This document shows positions 38,321 to 47,095 of a DNA stretch of 54,353 nucleotides, in pieces. This DNA comes from Bacillota bacterium (GTDB taxonomy: Bacteria; Bacillota; Clostridia; Clostridiales; Clostridiaceae): NCBI GenBank assembly GCA_030705885.1, contig JAUZPN010000003.1:1-54353 (forward strand), written 5' to 3'. Position 1 is the first letter of the stretch. Every line of letters begins with the position of its first letter. The notes below the pieces were generated by a model. It was not told where the DNA came from. It worked only from the letters and a program-made list of their open reading frames with translations, and searched no databases. Both the position numbers and the translations under genes were made by a program.

Positions 38321-39196
38321 ATGGCAAAGAAAATTAAACAAATAGCTATATATGGAAAAGGAGGAATAGGTAAATCTACAACTACATCTAATATAAGTGC
38401 TGCTTTATCAAAAGCAGGATATAAAGTTATGCAGTTTGGATGTGATCCTAAAAGTGATTCAACTAATACATTAAGAGGTGGAAATTATATTCCTACAGTA
38501 TTAGATACATTAAGAGAGAAAAATAAAGTAAATGCTCATGATGTTTTATTTGAAGGATTTAATGGTATATACTGCGTAGAAGCTGGTGGACCTGCTCCAG
38601 GAGTTGGTTGTGCTGGAAGAGGTATTATTACAGCAGTTCAATTATTTAAGCAGCAAAGAGTTTTTGAGGAATTAGATCTTGATATAGTAATATATGATGT
38701 TCTAGGCGATGTTGTATGCGGAGGATTTGCAGTGCCTATAAGAGAAGGAATTGCAGAGCATGTATTTACAGTGTCTTCAGCAGACTTCATGTCCATATAT
38801 GCATCTAATAATCTTTTTAGAGGTATTCATAAATATTCAAATGCAGGTGGAGCGTTACTTGGTGGTGTAATAGCTAATTCGATAAATGCACCTTATGCAA
38901 AGGATATAGTTGATGATTTTGTAAAACAGACAAACACTCAGATCATGGAATATGTACCAAGATCAGTAACAGTTACACAAAGCGAATTACAAGGAAAGAC
39001 TACAATAGAAGCAGCACCAAATTCTGAACAAGCTAAGATTTATACTAGGTTAGCTGAAAGAATTGCTAATCATACTGAATCAAAAACTCCATCACCTCTT
39101 GGTGTTCAAGAATTAAGAGATTGGGCAGCAAAGTGGGCTGATCAGCTTTTAGCTTTGGAAACAGGTGAAGTTAGAGGTGCAGCTGTAGGAATCTAA
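38321..39196 (+). CDS. NifH-like nitrogenase Fe protein
   Basis: This is an ATP-dependent homodimeric electron donor with a 4Fe-4S cluster. The 291-residue product has the P-loop GKGGIGKST (residues 12-20), CDPKSDST (41-48), the cluster cysteines Cys97 (GVGCAGRG) and Cys133 (DVVCGGF), and the Arg100 that is ADP-ribosylated in true NifH. I start it at ATG 38321, nine bases after GGAG; the longer in-frame start at 38255 adds a tail not seen in the family. It is embedded between two methyltransferase genes and is about 4 kb from the D/K genes it presumably reduces. It could serve both nitrogenase-like pairs. Confidence 0.93.
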   Translation: MAKKIKQIAIYGKGGIGKSTTTSNISAALSKAGYKVMQFGCDPKSDSTNTLRGGNYIPTVLDTLREKNKVNAHDVLFEGFNGIYCVEAGGPAPGVGCAGRGIITAVQLFKQQRVFEELDLDIVIYDVLGDVVCGGFAVPIREGIAEHVFTVSSADFMSIYASNNLFRGIHKYSNAGGALLGGVIANSINAPYAKDIVDDFVKQTNTQIMEYVPRSVTVTQSELQGKTTIEAAPNSEQAKIYTRLAERIANHTESKTPSPLGVQELRDWAAKWADQLLALETGEVRGAAVGI

Positions 39197-39216
39197 TTTG
39201 TATAGGGAGTGATTTT

Positions 39217-40257
39217 ATGAATTCAAAAGAAATTATTTTGAACGCTGCCAGTCTAAAAAAAACAGAGAGAATCCCTGTATCACTTTTATCAGGTGGAGTA
39301 TGGACGTTTAATAGAAGAGGCTACTCTCTTGAACAAGCTTTAAATTTAGGTGCAGAAAAAAATGCTCAAATATTAGAAGAAACTAATGAGGAAATTGGCT
39401 GCGATATAGTATGGCCAGGCTCTGGATATCATAATCTAGCTATTAGAGCAATAGGTGGAAAAATTAAATTTAGAGCAAAGGGAGCTCCAGATATACAAGA
39501 GACGCTTTTAAAAGATATTTCTGATATAGAGAATATAGATCTTTCTCTCATAAAAAAAGATAAAGATATTAATACATTATGGGACACAACATCTATTCTT
39601 GCTAAGAGAATAGGCAGTGATACACTTGTAGGTGCAAGTATATGGGGACCATTCACATTAGCTGGTCATGTATATGGTGTAGAGAAATTAATGAGAAATA
39701 TTTATAAAAATAAAGATGAAGTTCACAAAGTTTTGGAATTTACATCTGAGCTATGCTATGAATATTTAGCACCATATGCAGATGCAGGTGCAGGAATACT
39801 TTCAGTAGCAGACCCAACTGCATCTGGAGATATGATATCAAGAAATCAATTTAAAGAATTCGTTGTGCCATATCTAAAAAAGGTGGTTGCAAAGCTTAAG
39901 AAGAAAGGTGTAATTTCATTAATTCATATATGTGGTAATACAACAAATAGATTAGATTTGATTCCTGAAATAGGTACAGATATTATATCTATTGATTATA
40001 AAGTGCCTCTTTCTAAAGCAGGAGAAATATTAAAATCAAAGATGGCTTTTTCTGGAAATATGAATCCTGTAGCAGTAATGCAGAATTTAAGTGCTGATGA
40101 AGTAGCTGAAGCATGTAAAACCTGCATTAAAGAAGCTGGCAGTGAAAGCAGCTATATTCTTATGCCTGGGTGTGATATACCACCAGGTGTACCAGTTGAA
40201 AATATTAAGGCAATGGTAAAAACAGCTCATGAATTTAAAAACATTACAGAAAGGTAA
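39217..40257 (+). CDS. MtaA/CmuA-type (uroporphyrinogen decarboxylase superfamily) methyltransferase 2
   Basis: A second member of the same superfamily, 346 residues long and diverged from the first. It keeps the zinc pattern His237-x-Cys239 (LIHICGN) and Cys319 (MPGCDIPPGVP), and has VADPTASGDMISRNQFKEF (about 197-215). Two such enzymes, with one corrinoid protein and no MtaB- or MttB-like gene, suggest that one of them demethylates the substrate and the other passes the methyl group on. It begins 20 bases after the nifH-like gene with a GGGAG site, so the Fe protein and this enzyme are made together. Confidence 0.88.
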   Translation: MNSKEIILNAASLKKTERIPVSLLSGGVWTFNRRGYSLEQALNLGAEKNAQILEETNEEIGCDIVWPGSGYHNLAIRAIGGKIKFRAKGAPDIQETLLKDISDIENIDLSLIKKDKDINTLWDTTSILAKRIGSDTLVGASIWGPFTLAGHVYGVEKLMRNIYKNKDEVHKVLEFTSELCYEYLAPYADAGAGILSVADPTASGDMISRNQFKEFVVPYLKKVVAKLKKKGVISLIHICGNTTNRLDLIPEIGTDIISIDYKVPLSKAGEILKSKMAFSGNMNPVAVMQNLSADEVAEACKTCIKEAGSESSYILMPGCDIPPGVPVENIKAMVKTAHEFKNITER

Positions 40258-40266
40258 CATTAAATT

Positions 40267-41940
40267 ATGGCCGAAGTTAAATTTCAGAATGAAAAAGTAA
40301 TTATATATGTTGAAGAAGGTACTACTGTTTTACAAGCAGTTCGAAGTGCTGGACTGGTTATTGAGTCGCCATGTAATGGTGTGGGTATATGCGGAAAATG
40401 TAAAGTTAAGCTTAGTAAAGAGTCAGTTAAAAATATTATTACAGGCAGTGATCATCATCTATCAGAAGATGAAGAGGCTGACGGGTTTGTTTTATCGTGC
40501 CAGACAAAAATAGTAGGAAATATTGAAGTAGAATCTATAAAGGATTTTCAAAACAAAAATTTAAAAATATTAAGTGATGGAGAAACCTTTGATTACCAAA
40601 TTGACAGCTATGTAAATAAAAAATATGTAGAAAATAAAAATATAACAGAAGTATATGCTGGCAGTGAGCTGATTGGAAATGAAGAAGGAAATACAGCAAA
40701 AGAGTTGTATGGAATTGTGGTAGATATAGGAACTACTACTCTTGTTACTTCATTAATTGATATTAAGTCAGGTACAGAGTTAGAGAATGTTTCTTCATTA
40801 AATCCTCAAAGTTTATATGCTCAAGATGTTCTTTCAAGAATAAAGTTTGCATCTGAAGAAGAAGGTTTAAATACCATGTATTCAGCTATTATTAATGAAA
40901 TAAATAAAATGATTTCAGAAATAACAGGCAAATTAAAAATCAGTAAAGATAATATTTATGAAATTATTTTCAGTGGTAATACAACTATGCTTCATTTGGC
41001 TGCAAATGTAAATCCATATTCATTAGGAAAATATCCATATGTTCCTGAACTAAAATGTGGAGAGTATATAAAGTCTAAAGAACATAATTTAGATATCTCA
41101 AAATTTGGGCTAATCTATCTTCCTCCTATTATATCAGCATATGTAGGAGCAGATATAACATCAGGAATTCTCGCAGTTCAGCTTTATAAAGAAAAAGGAA
41201 TAACCCTTTTTGTTGATATTGGTACAAATGGTGAAATGGCAATAAGCATTAATGGAAAGCTTTATGCTACATCAACAGCAGCAGGACCAGCTTTTGAAGG
41301 TATGAATATAAACTGTGGTATGAGAGCTGGAAAAGGAGCTGTAGAGTTATTTAATGTTGAAGATGATATCAGTATAACAGTAAAAACTATAGGAAATGTT
41401 GAGAGTACAGGTATTTGTGGAAGCGGTTTATTAGATATTGTTGGAGAACTTGTTAATCATGGCGTTATAACTTCTAATGGTAAGTTTGTTGATCCAGAAA
41501 AAAATAATTTGCCTGATGCATTAAAAGAGAGGCTTGAAAAAATAGATGGTAAAACTATATTTAAAATAACATCTAATGTTTATTTATCTCAAAAAGATAT
41601 TAGGCAGGTTCAGCTGGCTAAAGGTGCTGTGAGAGCAGGAATTGAATTTTTACTTAAGAGTAAAGAAATTAGTCCTTCAGAAGTAGATAGAGTTTTAATA
41701 GCAGGTTCATTTGGATATCATTTAAGAGCAAAAAGCCTTATTAATATAGGATTGCTGCCCCAAGAATTTAATGGTAAAATCGAATTTGTAGGTAATACTT
41801 CAAAAACTGGCGGTCAAGTATTTTTATTAAATAAACATTATAGAGATGAAATTAAGAAACTTACAGAGAAAATTGAAGTAGTAGAATTGGCTAATTGTAA
41901 AGATTTTGATAAAGTATTTGTTAAATGCTTAGGGTTTTGA
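40267..41940 (+). CDS. Ferredoxin-ASKHA corrinoid activation protein (RACE-like)
   Basis: Reductive activators return the inactive Co(II) state of corrinoid proteins to Co(I). The 557-residue product has an N-terminal 2Fe-2S ferredoxin domain with Cys36-x5-Cys42-x2-Cys45 and Cys78, a linker, and a large ATPase-type domain with VVDIGTTTLVTSLID (about 155-169), SGNTTMLHLAANVNP and FVDIGTNGEMAISINGK. This is the DUF4445/ASKHA arrangement of known activators. It follows methyltransferase 2 after nine bases. Its presence shows that the corrinoid protein works through Co(I), and electrons may come from a ferredoxin. Confidence 0.92.
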   Translation: MAEVKFQNEKVIIYVEEGTTVLQAVRSAGLVIESPCNGVGICGKCKVKLSKESVKNIITGSDHHLSEDEEADGFVLSCQTKIVGNIEVESIKDFQNKNLKILSDGETFDYQIDSYVNKKYVENKNITEVYAGSELIGNEEGNTAKELYGIVVDIGTTTLVTSLIDIKSGTELENVSSLNPQSLYAQDVLSRIKFASEEEGLNTMYSAIINEINKMISEITGKLKISKDNIYEIIFSGNTTMLHLAANVNPYSLGKYPYVPELKCGEYIKSKEHNLDISKFGLIYLPPIISAYVGADITSGILAVQLYKEKGITLFVDIGTNGEMAISINGKLYATSTAAGPAFEGMNINCGMRAGKGAVELFNVEDDISITVKTIGNVESTGICGSGLLDIVGELVNHGVITSNGKFVDPEKNNLPDALKERLEKIDGKTIFKITSNVYLSQKDIRQVQLAKGAVRAGIEFLLKSKEISPSEVDRVLIAGSFGYHLRAKSLINIGLLPQEFNGKIEFVGNTSKTGGQVFLLNKHYRDEIKKLTEKIEVVELANCKDFDKVFVKCLGF

Positions 41941-41969
41941 TATATGCTAAAAATTAGGAGAGAGATTAT

Positions 41970-42650
41970 ATGAGAGTAAAGATAATTGCCTGTGAAGTTA
42001 TGCAGGAAGAATTATTATCCATAGAACCATTAGATGGTGTTGATTATGAGTTTGTTCCCATGAAATTTCATCTTTATCCTGATAAACTCCATATAGAATT
42101 GCAAAGGATAATTGATAAATCAATAGATTATTCAAGAATAATATTAGCTTTTGGTCTATGTGGAGGTGCAGCAAAAAATTTAAAATCAGCTTCATCAATT
42201 TTAACTATACCAAGAGTTCATGATTGCATATCAATTTTTTTAGGTTCAAGAAAGAACTATGAAAGAATAAGTAAAATAAAGAAAGGTACATTTTATTTAA
42301 CTTCAGGCTGGATGCGTACAGAAAAATCAATATTATCTGAACATGAACGAATCAGCAGAAAATATGGTGAAAAGAAATCATTAAAAATACTTAATAAAAT
42401 GTATGACAGTTATAAAAGAATTCTATATATTCAAACAGGAAATAAAAATGAAGAGGATAGTATTGAGAAGTCAAAGGAAATTTCAAAGCTCCTTTCATTA
42501 GATTATGAAATGATGAAAGGTAGTAATGAGTTTATTAAAAAAATAGCTTTAGGACCATGGAATGATGAAGAATTTATAAATATAAACCCTAAAAATAGTA
42601 TAAGTGAAGAAGATTTTGGAATATGCAATTCAATATTTACAAATATATAA
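41970..42650 (+). CDS. DUF1638 family protein
   Basis: The 226-residue product has the family marks: IIACEVMQEEL at the start with Cys8, AFGLCGGA (Cys64) and PRVHDCISIFLGSR (His84, Cys86), which look like a metal- or cofactor-binding site. It has no signal peptide or membrane helix. DUF1638 genes often accompany corrinoid methyltransferases; the molecular role is unknown to me. It is the last gene of the element A operon, 29 bases after the activator gene. Confidence 0.8.
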   Translation: MRVKIIACEVMQEELLSIEPLDGVDYEFVPMKFHLYPDKLHIELQRIIDKSIDYSRIILAFGLCGGAAKNLKSASSILTIPRVHDCISIFLGSRKNYERISKIKKGTFYLTSGWMRTEKSILSEHERISRKYGEKKSLKILNKMYDSYKRILYIQTGNKNEEDSIEKSKEISKLLSLDYEMMKGSNEFIKKIALGPWNDEEFININPKNSISEEDFGICNSIFTNI

Positions 42651-42700
42651 ATTTCCCCCTTGTTAATTATATATAAAAAGCTAATTTTAGAATCAATCAT

Positions 42701-42746
42701 TTATACTATACTTTCTTCAGAAACTTTGTAACTGAGAATATTATAT
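42701..42746. repeat. Internally deleted copy of the 100-bp palindrome
   Basis: ACTTTCTTCAG is joined to GAAACTTTGTAACTGAGAAT, so both arm ends are present but the middle is missing. Confidence 0.5.
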
Positions 42747-43055
42747 TTACTAATGATAACATAAATTGAGATGTTTTATGGTTAATTAAAAAAAGTCCAG
42801 ATATTCGCGCCTACCTGGAAAATAAATTAGGAAGGATATTAAAATTTAAATAATATCCAAGGAAAATATATATAATACACTAAACTATAGTGTGTTATAT
42901 CATACTAAAAGTTATCCGACTGATTTAGTATGATATAATCATACCATAGTTTTTTTATCATGTCAACATAAATTTTATATTATAAATATTTATTATGTAG
43001 ATATTATGATTAAAAAATGAACAAATTGTAAACAAAAATTATTTTACTGCTTGTA
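42747..43055. other. Intergenic region with stacked inverted repeats
   Basis: No gene is seen. Four inverted repeats follow each other: TCCAG/CTGGA (about 42796-42820), GGATATT/AATATCC (42834-42858), ACACTA/TAGTGT with longer imperfect flanks (42872-42899), and a 13-bp perfect pair ATATCATACTAAA (42897-42909) with its complement (42924-42936). A T-run at 42950-42956 follows about 13 bases later. The last may end the upstream operon; the others could be operators or decayed mobile-element ends. Confidence 0.45.
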
Positions 43056-43177
43056 TGGACAGTATTAAGATAAAATGATATAATCTAAACAAAACATATA
43101 AGAATTATAAGTAATCCCGTAGTTGACTAGAATAACTGGAGGCTATGTATTTTTTGTAATACATAACCTCTTTTTTA
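43056..43177 (+). promoter_or_regulatory. Leader element B: promoter, hairpin and attenuator of the nitrogenase-like D/K operon
   Basis: TGGACA (43056-43061), a 17-base spacer and TATAAT (43079-43084) form the promoter. The leader carries CTAG-AATAA-CTGG (43127-43139, with a G-U pair), then GAGGCTATGTAT, whose partner ATACATAACCTC (43159-43170) forms a terminator before a T-run. The layout matches elements A and C part for part, although the upstream bases are diverged. Confidence 0.7.
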
Positions 43178-43204
43178 TTTAAATAAATATATGGAGGTAT
43201 GGTT

Positions 43205-44671
43205 ATGGAAATTAATTTAAATGAACCAGCAGCCCAGCTTAGGGAGTTGAGGTTAAATACAATTACCGGTTATGAAGGAAATGGACAAGATTTAATTGAT
43301 AAAGCTAAAAACAACTGCCTAGAAAATCGTGAAAGAACTTTTACACAATGCGGCTCATGTAGTGCAGATCAGGTAATGAATTTATTAGCACAAATTCAAG
43401 ATGCTGCTGTTATCGAACATGGTCCAGCAGGGTGCAGCGGAGATATTTCATTTAGAAATGCAAATTTTAGAATGAATAATAAAAAATTGGGATTAAGAGT
43501 TCATAATGTTAAATACATAAATACAAATCTTGATGAAAAAGATACTATTTATGGTGGTGCTGCTAAATTGCAAAATGCAATTAGAGAAGCAAAAAGAAGA
43601 TTTAATCCTAAAGCTATTTTTGTTACTACAACTTGTACTTCAGCAATTATTGGAGATGATGTTGCTGGAATTTGCGATGAAATGGAAGAGGAGGTTGGAA
43701 TACCAGTAGTAGCTACTGTGTGTGAAGGCTTACGTACTTATATTTGGGCGAATGGCTTTGATGCTGCTAACCATAGTATATTACGTAAAATTGTAAAGCC
43801 TCCAAGGAAAAAGCAGCCTGATTTAATTAATGTTATAAGCTTTACTCACAGAGACCACTATGAAGACATCTTTGAAAAGCTAGGGCTTAGACCTAACTAT
43901 ATAGTGCCATTTTCATCTATTGAGCAGCTTGAGTATATTTCAGAAGCAGCAGCGACAGTTCAGTATTGTGAAACATTAGGAAGTTACTTAGCGGCAGGAC
44001 TTGAAAAGTTTTACGGTGTACAGGAAATTAAAGGACCGGCTCCTTTTGGAATAGAAGCTACTGATAATTATTTACGTGAGATTGGACATGTGTTTCATAA
44101 AGAAGAAGAGGTTGAAAAGGTTATAACTTCAGAAAAAGAAAAAATAGCTCCAAGACTTGAAGAACTAAGAAAAGAATTATCAGGAAAGAGGGCTCTTATT
44201 GGTGCGGGCGGACCTTTAGCATATAGTATTGCAGCAATTTTAAAGGATTTAGATATGGAGGTTGTATCAACTTTTGTATGGCATCATGATACAAAATTTG
44301 ATAATGATGATGAAAGATTAGACTTTCTTAAATTTGATGTTGAGCATTTTGGAGATTTAAAAGTTGGTGTATGTAATAAACAGTCATTTGAAGTAGTAAA
44401 TGAATTAAACAGGACAAAACCAGATATTTTTATATCAAGACATATGGCAACAGTTTGGGCAGCTAAAATGGGGATACCATCTTTCTTATCAGGAATTGAT
44501 CCATCAGAAATGCTTTATGATGGATTGATACGATATGGTGAACTTGTTCTTAGTACAATTAAGAATCAAGCATTTATAAAAAATATATCAAAACACAGTA
44601 AACTTCCATATACAGATTGGTGGCTGAAACAAGATGCGTTTTCATTTTTAGGAGGTAAAGAGAATGAATGA
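43205..44671 (+). CDS. Nitrogenase-like component 1 alpha-type subunit (D1)
   Basis: The 488-residue product is NifD-like. It keeps three P-cluster-type cysteines (Cys52 or Cys49 in FTQCGSC, Cys77 in GPAGC, Cys144 in TTTCTSAIIGDD) and the cofactor-binding cysteine Cys255 in VQYCETLGSYLAAGLEKFYG, equivalent to NifD Cys275. The region equal to NifD His442 reads MGIPSFLSGIDPSEMLYDG and has no histidine, so cofactor binding must differ from FeMo-nitrogenase. The start is ATG 43205, seven bases after GGAGG; ATG 43199 is too close. It overlaps its partner K1 by eight bases. It is probably the catalytic alpha subunit of a reductase with an unknown substrate. Confidence 0.88.
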   Translation: MEINLNEPAAQLRELRLNTITGYEGNGQDLIDKAKNNCLENRERTFTQCGSCSADQVMNLLAQIQDAAVIEHGPAGCSGDISFRNANFRMNNKKLGLRVHNVKYINTNLDEKDTIYGGAAKLQNAIREAKRRFNPKAIFVTTTCTSAIIGDDVAGICDEMEEEVGIPVVATVCEGLRTYIWANGFDAANHSILRKIVKPPRKKQPDLINVISFTHRDHYEDIFEKLGLRPNYIVPFSSIEQLEYISEAAATVQYCETLGSYLAAGLEKFYGVQEIKGPAPFGIEATDNYLREIGHVFHKEEEVEKVITSEKEKIAPRLEELRKELSGKRALIGAGGPLAYSIAAILKDLDMEVVSTFVWHHDTKFDNDDERLDFLKFDVEHFGDLKVGVCNKQSFEVVNELNRTKPDIFISRHMATVWAAKMGIPSFLSGIDPSEMLYDGLIRYGELVLSTIKNQAFIKNISKHSKLPYTDWWLKQDAFSFLGGKENE

Positions 44672-45989
44672 TATATTGCAGGAACCAAGACACGCATGTG
44701 CACTTGGAGCACAACAAACAGTTATAGCTATAGAAAGAGCCATTCCTATAATTCATGCAGGTCCAGGATGTGGTTCTAAACTTCACAGAGGAATGGCATT
44801 GGCAGGAGGATATCAAGGAACAGGATATTCAGGAGCAGATGCTATACCATCAAGCAATCTAATTGAAAAAGATGTGGTTTTTGGAGGAGTAGATAAGTTA
44901 AGACAGCTTATTGAAAGTACTTTAAAAATTATGGATGGTGATTTTTTTGTAGTACTAACCAGCTGTATTTCTGAAATAATTGGAGATGATGTTGCTAATG
45001 TTGTAGGAGATTTTAGAAAAAAAGGTGTGCCTATAGTATATGCCGAAACAGCTGGATTTAAAGGTGATTCATATAAAGGACATGAAATTGTTTTACAATC
45101 AATAATTGAACAGCATTTAAAACCTTCTGATAAAGTAGAAAAAGGTCTTGTCAATATATTTGCAAGTGTTCCAAGACATGATCCTTTTTGGGAAGGAGAC
45201 TTAAATGAACTTAAAAAGCTTTTATCATTGTTAGGTCTTAAAGCTAATATTTTATTTGGTTTTGGAAGCGGCGGAATAAAAGCAATAGAAGCAATTCCAT
45301 CAGCAGAATTTAATTTAGTAGTATCTCCTTATATTGGATTGCAGTCAGCAGAACTTCTTAAAGAAAAGTTTGGAACACCATATCTGCATTATCCAGTACT
45401 GCCTATTGGAGGTGCAGAAACATCAAAATTCTTACGTGCAGTTGCTGATTTTGCTGGAATAGATTCAAAAATTGTAGAAAATATAATTAAGGAAAAGGAA
45501 GATGAATTTTATCACTATTTGATACGTTCAGCTGATTTGCTTACAGAATTCCAATTCAGTATGCCAAGAAGTTTCTATAATGTTAATGATACTTCTTATG
45601 CACTAGCTATAAGCAAATTTCTTGTAAATGATATGGGTTATCTGCCAGAACATCAGTATATAACTGAAGATGTACCTGAAGAATACAGAAACACAATTGA
45701 AGATTATTTCCATAACCTTGCTACAGAAATATCGAGTGATGTAACTTTTACTCAAGATGGAGGAGTAAAAAATGATGAAATACTAAAAAGAAGACATGGT
45801 GAATATCCACTGGTTTTAGGAAGCTCTTGGGAAGTTGATTTAGCATCGGAAATAAATGGACCACATCTAAGTGTAAGTCTTCCTATTATTGATAGACTTG
45901 TTCTTCACAAAAATTATGTTGGTTATACTGGCGGTTTGAATTTAGTTGAAGATATATATAGTGCAGTTCTTTCATTACAAAGAAATTAA
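44664..45989 (+). CDS. Nitrogenase-like component 1 beta-type subunit (K1)
   Basis: The 441-residue NifK-like partner of D1 has all three P-cluster cysteines: Cys12 (RHACALG), Cys36 (HAGPGCGSK) and Cys101 (LTSCISEIIGDD). It lacks the long N-terminal extension of true NifK, which makes it shorter by about 70 residues. An AGGAGG site inside the end of D1 and the eight-base overlap show coupled, equimolar synthesis. It is paralogous to K2 downstream. It should help form a P-cluster or related cluster at the D1-K1 interface and take electrons from the NifH-like protein. Confidence 0.88.
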   Translation: MNDILQEPRHACALGAQQTVIAIERAIPIIHAGPGCGSKLHRGMALAGGYQGTGYSGADAIPSSNLIEKDVVFGGVDKLRQLIESTLKIMDGDFFVVLTSCISEIIGDDVANVVGDFRKKGVPIVYAETAGFKGDSYKGHEIVLQSIIEQHLKPSDKVEKGLVNIFASVPRHDPFWEGDLNELKKLLSLLGLKANILFGFGSGGIKAIEAIPSAEFNLVVSPYIGLQSAELLKEKFGTPYLHYPVLPIGGAETSKFLRAVADFAGIDSKIVENIIKEKEDEFYHYLIRSADLLTEFQFSMPRSFYNVNDTSYALAISKFLVNDMGYLPEHQYITEDVPEEYRNTIEDYFHNLATEISSDVTFTQDGGVKNDEILKRRHGEYPLVLGSSWEVDLASEINGPHLSVSLPIIDRLVLHKNYVGYTGGLNLVEDIYSAVLSLQRN

Positions 45990-46121
45990 TAAAATAAATA
46001 TATAGGTAAAATAGGTATTTACATTTATAAGGAGTAATGATAAAATTATAATAATAAAACATATAGGAATAATAGTATTTTGGTTTTTGTATATAGAATA
46101 AAGATTTAAGGGAGGACTATT

Positions 46122-47066
46122 ATGGCTAAAATAGCAGAAAAGCTTACAGATTTAATTGGAAATACACCACTTCTTAGTTTGAGAGATTACAATACAGAAA
46201 AAGGTGTAAATAGCAAGCTGATTGCAAAACTTGAATATTTTAATCCAGGCGGGAGCGTAAAAGACAGAATTGGTAATGCAATGATAAAGGATGCAGAAGA
46301 AAAAGGACTTATAAATAAAGATACGGTTATAATAGAACCGACCAGTGGTAATACAGGAATAGCTCTAGCTTTTGTAGCGGCTTCAAAGGGTTATAAACTA
46401 ATATTAACCATGCCCGATACAATGAGCATTGAAAGAAGAAATCTGCTTAAAGCTTATGGTGCAGAACTTGTTTTAACTCCTGGAAAGGATGGAATGAAAG
46501 GTGCCATTAGAAAAGCAGAAGAAATTTCAGCACAGATTAAAAACTCCTTTATACCACAGCAGTTTGAAAATACATCAAATCCTGAGATACATAGAAAAAC
46601 TACAGCTGAAGAAATATGGAGAGATACAGATGGAAAGGTTGATATTTTTGTTGCTGGAGTAGGTACTGGAGGTACTATAACAGGAGTTGGTGAAGCATTA
46701 AAGAAAAAGAACCCTGATATTAAGGTTATAGCAGTTGAACCTTTTGATTCTCCAGTTTTATCAGGAGGAGCATCAGGTCCTCATAAAATTCAAGGCATTG
46801 GAGCTGGTTTTGTTCCAAAAGTATATAATGGAGAAATAATTGATGAAATATATAAAGTTAAGAATGTAGAGGCGTTTAGAACTTCTAGAGATTTAGCAAG
46901 AACTGAAGGTCTTCTAGTTGGAATATCTTCAGGTGCAGCAGCTTTTGCAGCTACACAGATTGCAAAAAGAGCTGAAAATAAAGATAAAACGATAGTGGTT
47001 TTGCTGCCTGATACAGGTGAAAGATATTTATCTACACCTCTTTTTAATGATGAAGATAGATTATAG
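46122..47066 (+). CDS. cysK: Cysteine synthase (O-acetylserine sulfhydrylase)
   Basis: The PLP enzyme makes cysteine from O-acetylserine and sulfide. The 314-residue product has the PLP-lysine loop [11 protein letters not shown] (about residues 36-46), [23 protein letters not shown] and a C-terminal SSGAA, all family marks. It is inserted between the two nitrogenase-like pairs, 132 bases after K1 and 29 bases before K2, on the same strand. This placement suggests that sulfide is released by, or needed for, the reductase system. A related use of another thiol or acceptor amino acid is possible, since substrate specificity in this family is easily shifted. Confidence 0.92.
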   Translation: MAKIAEKLTDLIGNTPLLSLRDYNTEKGVNSKLIAKLEYFNPGGSVKDRIGNAMIKDAEEKGLINKDTVIIEPTSGNTGIALAFVAASKGYKLILTMPDTMSIERRNLLKAYGAELVLTPGKDGMKGAIRKAEEISAQIKNSFIPQQFENTSNPEIHRKTTAEEIWRDTDGKVDIFVAGVGTGGTITGVGEALKKKNPDIKVIAVEPFDSPVLSGGASGPHKIQGIGAGFVPKVYNGEIIDEIYKVKNVEAFRTSRDLARTEGLLVGISSGAAAFAATQIAKRAENKDKTIVVLLPDTGERYLSTPLFNDEDRL

Positions 47067-47095
47067 AATATTTACTATAAATATAGGAGGCAAGT

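Noticed and set aside
44813-45154. A 113-residue minus-strand open frame in K1
   Set aside because: It is antisense to a well-supported nitrogenase-like gene and has no other support.
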